10,232 nt of DNA, taken from the NCBI GenBank assembly GCA_943328865.2, contig CALQBR020000023.1, forward strand, positions 1 through 10,232. Direction: 5' to 3'. Below, one piece after another: positions 1-7,380 of this stretch. Position numbers and translations under genes: made by a program. The notes under the pieces are model-generated. The model saw nothing but the letters and a program-made list of their open reading frames with translations, was not told where the DNA came from and searched no databases. Numbering within the stretch: the first letter of the stretch is position 1; each line of letters begins with the position of its first letter. This stretch comes from Sphingobacterium thalpophilum (GTDB lineage: Bacteria; Bacteroidota; Bacteroidia; Flavobacteriales; Flavobacteriaceae).

Positions 1-970
1 CCAATTCAAAACGATAACCCAATCTATTTTGAATATCTTTAAAACAGTCACCACTTTGGAATCCACTGATAACATTTGGATTATAGTCCAAATTTAAATA
101 AGACCAATGGAATTTTTCCATTTCTGAAAGGGCAGTAGGGCAAGCAGATCGGGGTTCATTGACGGCACAAGTTTCTCCGCCCATAGGGGTATATTTAGTT
201 TCTTGAGCCAAATATGCATATTCAGAAGAGACGTTACTATAAGTTCCAAAATCGTCTGGACTTGCTAAAAAACAGTCATTATGATGTCCGACTCGAGCGA
301 TATTACTATTATTATACGCTTGACTTTGTGTCAAAGCAGTTGTAGAATTAAATGTTTTTTGTTTCAACAAAGGAGTTCGTAACTGAATCATTCTCGAATT
401 AGGCAATGCTGAAAGAAGCGCATCGATTACTTCTTTGCGATTGGCATAATCTGTTGCTGTTGGATTGATTCCAAAGTAATCCGTATAATACCATTCCCCC
501 CAAGAGCCTATAAATCCAGCTTGCATGACACTGATAATATCTGAATTGGTTTCCAAAAGTGGTTTTAATTGGAGAATATGAGATAAAATTTGGGCTTTTG
601 AAGCATCTCTTTGTTTGGAATTTTCGCTGTCAGAATAAGCAAAACGAACCACACATTTTAGACCAGCAGTCCTAATTTTATTAAAATCGGCTTGCATGGC
701 ATTTAAATAAGCGCTCGATATTGGTGTGCTAATGAAGTTTTCTAAGTAAAAAACCCTCAATATTAATGTCGTATTATTTGAACGATATCCATTTAATGTG
801 TTTTGGTCTAAATTTGTATAACCTGAAGAATGTGTTTCAGTATGTCGATAAAACCCCCTTTCCGGATTATTAATGACAATTGCAGTGGGATAATAAGTAA
901 TCGTAGATGTTGTTTGTGCGCTTCCATAGTAGGATAGAAGCAGCATAAGGGCGATAAAATAATTATTCAT
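1..970 (-). CDS. Secreted DUF4874/DUF4832 domain protein (partial, C-terminus beyond window)
   Basis: This reading frame starts at the ATG complementary to 968-970 and stays open for 323 codons to the left edge, so the stop and C-terminus are missing. Residues 1-19 form a signal peptide: a hydrophobic core (FIALMLLLSYY) ends in GSA before Gln, which suits signal peptidase I cleavage, so the protein is probably exported. The sequence NPERGFYRHTE at residues 35-45 opens a DUF4874-like N-terminal domain that runs to about residue 190 and contains the stretch FIGSWGEWYY (153-162). A DUF4832-like region begins near 195 and includes HHNDCFLASPDDFGTY (229-244). The fold is thought to be TIM-barrel-like, resembling glycoside hydrolases, but no activity is established; Glu159 is only a candidate acidic residue. 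Six cysteines lie after the signal, consistent with an extracytoplasmic location. Any C-terminal type IX sorting domain would lie outside the window. The family call comes from remembered motifs and is fairly confident; the function is unknown. Confidence 0.85.
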   Translation of the reverse strand, partial: MNNYFIALMLLLSYYGSAQTTSTITYYPTAIVINNPERGFYRHTETHSSGYTNLDQNTLNGYRSNNTTLILRVFYLENFISTPISSAYLNAMQADFNKIRTAGLKCVVRFAYSDSENSKQRDASKAQILSHILQLKPLLETNSDIISVMQAGFIGSWGEWYYTDYFGINPTATDYANRKEVIDALLSALPNSRMIQLRTPLLKQKTFNSTTALTQSQAYNNSNIARVGHHNDCFLASPDDFGTYSNVSSEYAYLAQETKYTPMGGETCAVNEPRSACPTALSEMEKFHWSYLNLDYNPNVISGFQSGDCFKDIQNRLGYRFEL

Positions 971-1034
971 TGTAAATGGGGTGGTAAAAGTGATAAGTGT
1001 ATTTTATTTGAGGCTATTTTGTTTTAAAACACTC

Positions 1035-1069
1035 TAAATGTAGTAGTTAAGTTTTTTTTTGATGTGCAA
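1035..1069 (-). promoter_or_regulatory. Candidate promoter for the DUF4832-type gene
   Basis: Read on the minus strand, TACATTTA at 1042-1035 matches the Bacteroidota -7 consensus TAnnTTTG at all but the last base. A TTG at 1069-1067 lies 24 bases upstream, slightly longer than the usual 17-23. An A-tract (complement of the T-run at 1052-1060) lies between them. It would give a leader of about 60 bases to the ATG at 970. This is a weak match in AT-rich DNA. The rest of the 971-1256 gap holds no small gene or strong hairpin that I can see. Confidence 0.35.
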
Positions 1070-1206
1070 AAAATTGTTAAATAACATTTTTTTACCGTTA
1101 AATGACACTTTTTAACTTCTGAAATAAATAAATACTTACAAGAATAATTTTGAATACAACTTACTTTAAATCAATCATCTAAAACAATTCGCTTAAATAT
1201 TACCCG

Positions 1207-1242
1207 TTGATTCTTTTTAAGGCAAAAGACTCTTTACCTTTG
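1207..1242 (+). promoter_or_regulatory. Candidate promoter of the DEAD-box helicase gene
   Basis: TACCTTTG at 1235-1242 is a perfect match to the Bacteroidota -7 element TAnnTTTG. A TTG at 1207-1209 could be the -33 element, although the 25-base gap is longer than the usual 17-23. Transcription would then start near 1247-1250, only about 7-10 bases before the ATG at 1257, so the mRNA would be almost leaderless. There is no Shine-Dalgarno-like purine run before the start, as is usual in this phylum. Confidence 0.55.
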
Positions 1243-1256
1243 TCAAAACTAATTTT

Positions 1257-2600
1257 ATGTCAATGCAATTCGCCGATTTAGGAATTTCAACCCCAATACT
1301 AAAAAGTTTATCCGATTTGAAAATTTCAGTTCCTACTGAGATTCAAGAAAAATCAATTCCTATACTATTAACAAAAACAGACGATTTTGTAGGTTTGGCC
1401 AAAACAGGTACTGGAAAAACGGCGGCATTTGGATTGCCTTTATTGCAATTAATCGATTGTAATAATCCTACTATTCAAGCAGTAATATTGGTTCCTACAA
1501 GAGAATTAGGACATCAGATTTTCAGTAATTTGGAATCCTACGCCAAGTATATGCCTGAAATATCAATTGCAGCCACTTGTGGTGGAATTCCAATTAAACC
1601 TCAAATAGAACGGTTAATAAGTCCAACACATATTATCATTGCAACCCCTGGAAGGTTAAATGATTTGATAAAACGCAATGCGATAAACATCAAAAAAGCC
1701 AACTACCTGATTCTCGATGAAGCCGACGAAATGATTACAGCTTTAAAAGAGGGTTTAGATGAAATTATTGCAGCGTTGCCCAAAAACAGAAGAACTTTCT
1801 TGTTTTCGGCTACAATGCCAGGTACTATCAAGCAATTGGTACAAAACTATATGTCAAAATACGTCACACAAGTTAGTGCCGATATGAAAGCAATAGGGAA
1901 TCAAGGGATTGATCATCAATATGTTATAGTAGATGCAATTGAAAAATTAGATGTTTTAATGCATTTTTTATCTTCAAGAGAAGGAGAACGTGGCATTATT
2001 TTTTGCAAAACAAAGGCAGCAGTTAATAAATTAGCCAAGAATTTAGCTATCAATAGATTTTCCTCAGGTGCATTACACGGTAGTTTGACGCAACCCATTC
2101 GGGATCGAATTATGGGGCAATTCCGTGAAGGACATATTAATATATTAGTAGCCACCGATTTAGCCGCAAGAGGAATTGATGTAGCTGCGATCTCTTATGT
2201 AGTGAATTACCATTTGCCAGATGTATATGAAGCTTATGTTCACCGAAGCGGAAGAACCGCACGAGCGGGTGCTAAAGGACTTTCATTGACGGTTTTACAA
2301 AAAGAAGAAACCACTCAATTAGCTGATTTTAAAAAGGAATTGGGATTGGATTTTGTTGCATATAAAAAACCTGATGCCATAAGTCTTGAGGAAAACAATA
2401 CTTTTTTGTGGGCCAAGCAAATCTTTAAAACCAGACCCAATCATGATGTTTCAACGGTTTTGAAAGATAAAATAAAAACGGTTTTTCATCATTTAACCAA
2501 AGAGGAATTGATTGAAAAAATGTTAGCCAATCATTTACTACATAATAAAGTCGAAGATGTTGCTCAATCTGAAATTACTAAGAAAAAGAAGCACAAATAA
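1257..2600 (+). CDS. DEAD-box ATP-dependent RNA helicase
   Basis: This is a superfamily 2 RNA helicase of 447 residues, expected to unwind or remodel RNA duplexes using ATP, for instance in ribosome assembly, mRNA turnover or cold adaptation. All core motifs are visible in order: Q motif with upstream Phe (F5, PTEIQ 26-30), motif I AKTGTGKT (48-55), Ia PTREL (80-84), Ib TPGR (130-133), II DEAD (154-157), III SAT (184-186), IV IIFC (247-250), V ATDLAARGID (299-308) and VI HRSGRTARAG (329-338). After the second RecA lobe there is a C-terminal extension of about 80 residues with no DbpA-type RNA-binding domain that I recognise. It ends in a basic tail, KKKKHK, that may add nonspecific RNA affinity. 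The start is ATG 1257, directly after a strong -7 element; a second in-frame ATG at 1263 would remove only two residues. The family is certain, but the subfamily (RhlE, CshA or DbpA type) is not settled. It stands alone with its own promoter. Confidence 0.96.
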   Translation: MSMQFADLGISTPILKSLSDLKISVPTEIQEKSIPILLTKTDDFVGLAKTGTGKTAAFGLPLLQLIDCNNPTIQAVILVPTRELGHQIFSNLESYAKYMPEISIAATCGGIPIKPQIERLISPTHIIIATPGRLNDLIKRNAINIKKANYLILDEADEMITALKEGLDEIIAALPKNRRTFLFSATMPGTIKQLVQNYMSKYVTQVSADMKAIGNQGIDHQYVIVDAIEKLDVLMHFLSSREGERGIIFCKTKAAVNKLAKNLAINRFSSGALHGSLTQPIRDRIMGQFREGHINILVATDLAARGIDVAAISYVVNYHLPDVYEAYVHRSGRTARAGAKGLSLTVLQKEETTQLADFKKELGLDFVAYKKPDAISLEENNTFLWAKQIFKTRPNHDVSTVLKDKIKTVFHHLTKEELIEKMLANHLLHNKVEDVAQSEITKKKKHK

Positions 2601-2689
2601 TTCCACGTATCATAACCATAAATTAATGCAATCCTATTTGAACTATAATTTATATTATGTAAAATAGAATTTATTAAATCCATTACTTC

Positions 2690-2720
2690 TTGTGAGAATT
2701 CATAAATAATCTTAAATTTA
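2690..2720 (+). promoter_or_regulatory. Candidate promoter of the CBS/nucleotidyltransferase–exonuclease operon
   Basis: TTG at 2690-2692 is followed after exactly 20 bases by TAAATTTA at 2713-2720, one mismatch from TAnnTTTG. The spacing is right for a Bacteroidota housekeeping promoter. The predicted start near 2725-2728 leaves a leader of about 20 bases before the ATG at 2746. The remainder of the 2601-2745 gap is AT-rich, and I see no convincing terminator after the helicase gene. Confidence 0.45.
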
Positions 2721-2745
2721 CTCGTCTTCTTATATATCAATACTT

Positions 2746-4659
2746 ATGAATCTAATTGCTTCTCGTCTGGCTGATTTTTTAAAGGAATATCCGCCATTTA
2801 ACAATTTAACTTATCCAGATTTGATTGTTATTTCCATGAGTATTCGTGTAATTAATTTAGAGAAAAACAAAACGTTATTTCAAATTAATGACCCACTTCA
2901 TGATAGTTTTTATGTTGTTGCTTCAGGAGTGATTAATTTGTCAATTATTTCTGATGCTGAAGAAACCTTATTGAACAAATGCCATACAGGTGATATTTTT
3001 GGTTTGCGTCCTTTTTTCGCAAAGAATAATTACATGATGACTGCAAAAGTGCGTGAAGAAAGTGTTTTATATGCCATTCCAATTGCTGCTTTTAGACCTT
3101 TTGTTGCTCAAAATACAGAGGTATTGAACTTTCTCTTGGAGAGTTTTGCAATGAATCCACAAAATTCTTCAGATCAAGATAAACGTGGTAAATTAATTTC
3201 AGATAATGTCGTGTATTCAGATAAACAAGCTGAAATACAATATTTTCAATCTTTACTATATAATAAATCACCTTTAAAAACATTAGCTACTACTATTATC
3301 AAAGATGCTGCTCAACTGATGACAGATAATCTAATGAATAGTATTATTGTCGAACACAAAAACATTCCCATTGGAATTGTAACGGATACTAACTTACGAA
3401 CAATGGTCGCCACTGGTCGGATTCCTATTTCCGAAACCATTAATAAAGTAATGTCATCCCCTGTGATTACGGTAGCACAAAATACCTCTTTAGCAGAAGC
3501 GCAATTACTGATGTTAAAACACAACGTGACTCATTTGTGTGTTACCCAAGATGGCTCCGATAAATCGGAAATTAAAGGTATTATTTCTGAACATGATTTG
3601 ATTGTGGCACAAGCCAATAACCCTGGCGTTTTAATAAAAGAAATCAGACGTTCATTAAACGCAAAAGATTTAAAAGGGGTCCGAGAAAAATTATCAGAAC
3701 TTGTACAAAATTCGATTACAAAGAACATCCCATTACCACATATTTTTAATATTTCAGGCGAAATTACTTCTGCTATTGCAAGGCGTTGCATTGAATTGGC
3801 TATTTTAGAAATGGGCTCCCCTCCTGCTCGATTTGCTTGGTTGTGTATTGGCAGTCAAGGAAGAAAAGAACAATTATTGTTGACTGATCAAGATAGTTTT
3901 TTAGTATTTCAGGATGTGCGTCCGGATAAATACCGAGATGTCAAAAATTATTTTTTAAAATTAGCCAAAAAAGTGACATTAACCTTAGAAAACATCGGTT
4001 ATAAAAATTGTCCTTTTGGCAATACTGCAAGCAGTATGTCTTGGTGTAAGTCGCTTTCTGAATGGAATAATCAATATGATACTTGGATTAAAACACCAAG
4101 TAAAAATAAAAATGAAAGTTGTAGTATTTTCTTTGACTTTGAAATTGCCTATGGTGAAATACAATTGGAAAAAGCATTGTCAGAAACTATTTCTAATGGG
4201 ATTAAAAATAATCAGTTGTTTTTTGATTATTTAGGAAATGATTCGCTCAGAAAACCAACACCATTGAACTTTTTTAAAAAGTTTAATCTTGAAGAAGAAG
4301 GGCCTCATAAAGATCAATTCGATATTAAAACCCGTGCTTTAATGCCTTTAATCGATGGTGCGCGATTGTTAATTTTGAGTCAAAACATAAAAGGAATCAA
4401 TAATACCTATTTAAGATTTAAACAATTGGCAATGGTAGAACCCAAATTTTCTGAAATTTATCTCAATTGCGCAGAATCTTTTTTAATTCTAACAAAGTTT
4501 AGAACTTTAGAAGGATTAAAAAATGAAAATACGGGACAATTTATCAATTTGGAAGAACTTTCAAAACCTGACAAAGAAAAATTAAAAAATTGTATTGCTC
4601 CTATTAAAGAATTAGAAGAATTAATTAAAGATAAGTTTCAACTCACGCAATTTTCATAG
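2746..4659 (+). CDS. Cyclic-nucleotide-binding-like / CBS-pair / DUF294 nucleotidyltransferase protein
   Basis: This 637-residue cytoplasmic signalling protein has four modules. A cNMP-binding-like beta roll spans roughly residues 15-135, with a phosphate-cassette-like GDIFGL at 82-87. A tandem CBS pair, normally an adenine-nucleotide sensor, spans about 175-295. A GlnD-like putative nucleotidyltransferase domain (DUF294) spans about 320-470. A helical DUF294 C-terminal domain spans about 500-630. The transferase signature GSQGRKEQ (369-376) followed by TDQD (380-383) supplies the Gly-Ser and the two metal-binding Asp residues (381, 383); Asp464 in FFDFE is the likely third acidic residue, so this domain looks active. 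The cassette has Met98 where cAMP-binding CRP-type domains have the phosphate-contacting Arg, so classical cAMP binding is doubtful. By homology with GlnD it may transfer a nucleotidyl group to a protein, but no target is established. Its stop is two bases before the next ATG, so the two genes are almost certainly co-transcribed and translationally coupled. Confidence 0.92.
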   Translation: MNLIASRLADFLKEYPPFNNLTYPDLIVISMSIRVINLEKNKTLFQINDPLHDSFYVVASGVINLSIISDAEETLLNKCHTGDIFGLRPFFAKNNYMMTAKVREESVLYAIPIAAFRPFVAQNTEVLNFLLESFAMNPQNSSDQDKRGKLISDNVVYSDKQAEIQYFQSLLYNKSPLKTLATTIIKDAAQLMTDNLMNSIIVEHKNIPIGIVTDTNLRTMVATGRIPISETINKVMSSPVITVAQNTSLAEAQLLMLKHNVTHLCVTQDGSDKSEIKGIISEHDLIVAQANNPGVLIKEIRRSLNAKDLKGVREKLSELVQNSITKNIPLPHIFNISGEITSAIARRCIELAILEMGSPPARFAWLCIGSQGRKEQLLLTDQDSFLVFQDVRPDKYRDVKNYFLKLAKKVTLTLENIGYKNCPFGNTASSMSWCKSLSEWNNQYDTWIKTPSKNKNESCSIFFDFEIAYGEIQLEKALSETISNGIKNNQLFFDYLGNDSLRKPTPLNFFKKFNLEEEGPHKDQFDIKTRALMPLIDGARLLILSQNIKGINNTYLRFKQLAMVEPKFSEIYLNCAESFLILTKFRTLEGLKNENTGQFINLEELSKPDKEKLKNCIAPIKELEELIKDKFQLTQFS

Positions 4660-4661
4660 TT

Positions 4662-5264
4662 ATGCTGGACTGGCTTAAAAATATAAACAAAGAATATCCC
4701 GAATTTTGGAAAGCATACCTTTCTAAATTTGAAAGTAAACCCAAAACCAAACGATTTGTGACTTTGAGTTCGGAAAACACAGGATTAAATATACAGAAAG
4801 ATGTTATTTTATCCTTAGATTCTATTGGGGTTATCAATGATTGTATTGTTATTAATGATAGTTTTGATGTAGTTTTACTACAATACAAATACCTTCATGA
4901 TAATGGTCTTTCTAATGAATTTATAATACAAAGTAAACAGACTAAGTTACCAGAGCCACAAGCAATTCAAGCTTTTATTGAGTATATTGGAAATGCTATT
5001 TTGGTTGGTTACCGCATTGATAATGATGTTGAAATGATCAATGAAGCGCTAGAAAAAATGAATTGCGGAAGGTTGAAAAACGAAGCTATTGATGTTGAAA
5101 TTATGTATCAAAAATGGAAAGACATTAATGACAAACCTTTCTCATTAGATACTTTATATGCGGATTTTAAAATTCCAGTGGGTGATGTTGTTACTTCAAC
5201 TGAAGAAGCCTACAATATTGCTTTATTATTTTTAAAATTAAAATCAAGGTTAGGAATTCGATAA
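4662..5264 (+). CDS. DnaQ-fold 3'-5' exonuclease-like protein with degenerate active site
   Basis: This 200-residue protein resembles the DnaQ/polymerase III epsilon family (DEDDh exonucleases). The N-terminal 30 residues are an extension outside the fold. The Exo I region reads LSSENTGL (35-42), where active enzymes have the pattern D-x-E-T-T-G: Ser36 replaces the first Asp while Glu38 and Gly41 remain. Exo II reads VGYRIDNDVEM (115-125): Asp122 remains, but the usual His-Asn before it is Tyr117-Arg118. Exo III reads TSTEEAYNIALLFLKL (178-193): Glu182 sits in place of the last Asp, and Val177 sits where the general-base His should be. Three of five catalytic positions therefore appear changed, which suggests loss of metal-dependent hydrolysis with a retained fold, perhaps a nucleic-acid or nucleotide-binding or regulatory partner. 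It overlaps functionally with the upstream nucleotidyltransferase gene (two-base gap), and I recall this pairing from other bacteria. The fold call is good; the inactivity is inferred from a hand alignment. Confidence 0.85.
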   Translation: MLDWLKNINKEYPEFWKAYLSKFESKPKTKRFVTLSSENTGLNIQKDVILSLDSIGVINDCIVINDSFDVVLLQYKYLHDNGLSNEFIIQSKQTKLPEPQAIQAFIEYIGNAILVGYRIDNDVEMINEALEKMNCGRLKNEAIDVEIMYQKWKDINDKPFSLDTLYADFKIPVGDVVTSTEEAYNIALLFLKLKSRLGIR

Positions 5265-5305
5265 GAAAATATATTTTTCTAATACTAAATTCGTTTTAAA
5301 AAAAC

Positions 5306-5319
5306 CTTAAAATTTTAAG
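5306..5319. repeat. Perfect 14-base palindrome after the exonuclease-like gene
   Basis: CTTAAAATTTTAAG is perfectly self-complementary and lies 42 bases beyond the stop at 5264, ahead of the main terminator hairpin. As RNA it could form only a short AU-rich stem with a four-base loop, so it is a weak structure. It could be a protein site or simply chance in AT-rich DNA. Confidence 0.4.
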
Positions 5320-5350
5320 ACTGTGGATATGGATTTTAGATTATTAAATT

Positions 5351-5381
5351 AAAAAAAGGATAGTTTAGCTATCCTTTTTTT
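5351..5381. terminator. Bidirectional rho-independent terminator between convergent genes
   Basis: The arm AAAAAAAGGATAG (5351-5363) pairs perfectly over 13 bases with 5369-5381, around the loop TTTAG (5364-5368). The right arm ends in seven T on the plus strand, and the left arm gives seven T on the minus strand, so the hairpin can end transcription from both directions. It sits between the end of the exonuclease-like gene (5264) and the end of the convergent phosphate transporter gene (5389), as expected for a shared terminator. Confidence 0.9.
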
Positions 5382-5388
5382 AATGATC

Positions 5389-6684
5389 TTATAGAAATAG
5401 AGTAAGCGCATAGTAAATTAGTGCTGCAAAAAGTGCTGATACAGGTATCGTCAGTACCCATGCCCAAAGTAAACTTACTGTGACTCCCCAACGCACGGCT
5501 GAAATCCTTTTTGTTAAACCAACTCCAATAATTGAACCCGTAATCGTATGTGTTGTCGATACAGGTATTTTAAAATGTTCTGTAAAATATAATGTTAAAG
5601 CACCCGCAGTTTCAGCGGCAACACCCTCAAAGGAAGTTACTTTTGTGATTTTTGACCCCATGGTTTTCACAATTTTCCAACCTCCACTTAATGTTCCTAA
5701 AGCAATTGCAGAATAACAAGCTAATGGAATCCATGATGGCATTTTAAAAGTACCATCTTCTTTGGGAAGGACAACATCTAACCAATCTGGTAAACTCTCT
5801 TGAGCAACGCCACTAGTATGAATATAAACCGCAACAGCAGCTGCAATAATACCCATTACTTTTTGGGAATCATTTCCACCATGACCTAAACTGAAGGCAG
5901 CAGAAGATAGAAGTTGCATCTTTTTTAACCATTTAGTCGCTTGGTTTAAATTTAAACTACTAAATATTAAGCAAAATAAGCAAACGGATAAAACAATGAA
6001 TGCTACCAAAAACCATTTTATATTATGCGCCTCTAAAGCGACACTCCAAAAAGGAGAGCCAACAAAACGAGGTTCGCCTTTGGCTATAATTTGATCATAA
6101 TAAATCATCTGGCGCTCCACAAACCAAATTGTTAATGCCATTAAACCCAGAGTAAATAACTTTGGATAAATACTTTTTTTGGAAGCGTTCAAAAGCCAAA
6201 TAGAAATAATATACGATATTAAAGCCCCTAACAATGGTGCTAATATAATGAAAGCGACAATAATTAAAACTCCTGAAGGAATTCCACCATCTTTACCTTC
6301 TTTAAACCAATTGACCACTCCAAAACCTGCATGGGCAATCGCTGCACCTGCAAAACCACCAATTAAAGTATGTGAAGAACTCGAAGGGATTCCTAGCCAC
6401 CAAGTCAATAAGTTCCAACTAATAGCAGCAATTATACCCGCGAGAATTACGACCAAATTAATATCCATTGTATTGGCTGTTTTGGCAACCGTATCTGCAA
6501 CACCAAAGCCAAAAACCCAAAAAGCCAAGAAATTAAAAAAAGCAGCCCAAATAACCGCTTGAAAAGGAGATAGTACTTTTGTAGCTACAATAGTAGCAAT
6601 GGCATTGGCAGCATCATGAAAACCATTTATATAATCAAAAATTAAAGCCAATACTATTATCAGTATAAGTAAAGTAAATTCCAT
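5389..6684 (-). CDS. pit: PiT-family inorganic phosphate transporter
   Basis: This 431-residue integral inner-membrane protein belongs to the PiT family (PF01384), which takes up phosphate, often as a metal-phosphate complex, using a cation gradient. The two inverted family repeats are clear. The first has DYINGFHDAANAIAT (17-31) and GIPSSSSHTLIGG (98-110). The second has SLGHGGNDSQKVMG (265-278) and KIPVSTTHTITGSIIG (372-387). About ten to twelve hydrophobic segments are visible, including 2-18, 45-62, 76-97, 136-166, 224-243 and 402-430. The length is typical of the bacterial family, and no key residue is missing. It follows the DUF47 gene by 30 bases on the same strand, the standard arrangement for a PiT transporter and its PhoU-like accessory protein, so the two are probably one operon ending at the shared terminator at 5351-5381. 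Sodium versus proton coupling cannot be read from the sequence. Confidence 0.96.
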   Translation of the reverse strand: MEFTLLILIIVLALIFDYINGFHDAANAIATIVATKVLSPFQAVIWAAFFNFLAFWVFGFGVADTVAKTANTMDINLVVILAGIIAAISWNLLTWWLGIPSSSSHTLIGGFAGAAIAHAGFGVVNWFKEGKDGGIPSGVLIIVAFIILAPLLGALISYIISIWLLNASKKSIYPKLFTLGLMALTIWFVERQMIYYDQIIAKGEPRFVGSPFWSVALEAHNIKWFLVAFIVLSVCLFCLIFSSLNLNQATKWLKKMQLLSSAAFSLGHGGNDSQKVMGIIAAAVAVYIHTSGVAQESLPDWLDVVLPKEDGTFKMPSWIPLACYSAIALGTLSGGWKIVKTMGSKITKVTSFEGVAAETAGALTLYFTEHFKIPVSTTHTITGSIIGVGLTKRISAVRWGVTVSLLWAWVLTIPVSALFAALIYYALTLFL

Positions 6685-6706
6685 AAAATATAATTTCTGT
6701 GAACGA

Positions 6707-6722
6707 ATTCTTTTTTAAGAAT
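6707..6722 (-). other. Small intercistronic hairpin at the end of the DUF47 gene
   Basis: ATTCTT (6707-6712) and AAGAAT (6717-6722) form a six-base inverted repeat around four T. It overlaps the stop codon of the DUF47 gene (6715-6717). On the minus-strand transcript the loop is AAAA and there is no U-run after it, so it is not a terminator. It is too weak to claim a role in differential expression of the two operon genes. Confidence 0.25.
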
Positions 6723-7359
6723 GTTTTACGGTTATAGACTCCAAAATACTTGCAACATTTTTACATTTATCAGAAGCTGTTTCTAGAGAAGATAAAACTT
6801 CTTTGTATTTAATAATATTTTTTGCATCCATCTCGTTTTCAAAAATATCAGAAACGGCTTTATCAAACACAATATCCGCTTTGCTTTCTAATTTGTTGAT
6901 TATTTTACAAGCATCCGTAATTAAATTAAGATTTTTTAAATCTTTTAATTCTATGATTGCTAAACCTATTTGTTGACAAGCTTCTACATTAATTTCTGTT
7001 AATTTTCGGATTGATTTTGTAATTTTCTCCACGTGATACAAACGCATTCTGCTGGAGGCACCATACAAATAATCTGCCACATCATCCATTGATTTAATCA
7101 AAGCATAGATGTCTTCCCTGTCAAATGGGGTAATGAAATTTCGACTTAACTCAAGATTAGTTTGTTGTGTTATTTCCTCAATATTAGCTTCTAATTCTTC
7201 AATTTTCTTGTAATATTCCTCTCTTTCCTCTTTAGGAACATTTACAGCTTCATGTAAGGTCTCAGCCATTAAAATTAAATTCAATGAGGCTTGCTCAAAT
7301 AAGGGAAAGAATTTTTTATCTTTGGGAACAAAAAATTGAAAAATACTATTTAGTGTCAT
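6715..7359 (-). CDS. DUF47 / PhoU-like phosphate transport accessory protein
   Basis: This all-helical, soluble 214-residue protein belongs to the DUF47 family (PF01865, distantly related to PhoU). Family members are usually encoded beside PiT transporters and are thought to modulate phosphate uptake by binding metal or phosphate at the membrane. The hallmark segment TPFDREDIYALIKSMDDVAD (77-96) is present, with acidic residues D80, E82, D83, D92, D93 and D96 suited to metal coordination. A second related acidic helix lies at 188-210 (SLETASDKCKNVASILES, E193 and D197), reflecting the PhoU-like pseudo-repeat. A glutamate-rich region at about 43-66 is likely coiled coil. The start at ATG 7359 is supported by a promoter-like element 22 bases upstream. 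It is the first gene of the probable DUF47-pit operon. The length is typical and nothing appears broken. Confidence 0.94.
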   Translation of the reverse strand: MTLNSIFQFFVPKDKKFFPLFEQASLNLILMAETLHEAVNVPKEEREEYYKKIEELEANIEEITQQTNLELSRNFITPFDREDIYALIKSMDDVADYLYGASSRMRLYHVEKITKSIRKLTEINVEACQQIGLAIIELKDLKNLNLITDACKIINKLESKADIVFDKAVSDIFENEMDAKNIIKYKEVLSSLETASDKCKNVASILESITVKHS

Positions 7360-7380
7360 AATTACATAATTTTACCGACG

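Noticed and set aside
1244..1251. CAAAACTA, which is a perfect TAnnTTTG on the minus strand, as a promoter for the leftward DUF4832-type gene
   Set aside because: It has no TTG on the minus strand at a suitable distance and would give a leader of roughly 270 bases. A nearer candidate exists at 1035-1042.
971..1256. Possible small RNA or small protein in the divergent gap
   Set aside because: I found no stable hairpin with a U-run and no convincing short reading frame; the region is explained by two divergent promoters.
2634..2668. CTATTT/AAATAG inverted repeat as a terminator for the helicase gene
   Set aside because: The stem is only about six AT-rich pairs with a loop of more than 20 bases and no U-run follows; I do not call a terminator here.
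4016..4234. A 72-codon plus-strand frame inside the nucleotidyltransferase gene
   Set aside because: It is out of frame within a continuous, well-supported domain and has no independent start context.
5306..5319. Palindrome as a second terminator
   Set aside because: The stem would be short and entirely A-U apart from the outer pair and has no following U-run; the hairpin at 5351-5381 is the clear terminator.
6179..6562. A 127-codon plus-strand open frame inside the phosphate transporter gene
   Set aside because: It lies wholly antisense to a strongly supported membrane-protein gene, has no recognisable domain and is an expected by-product of the transporter's codon use.
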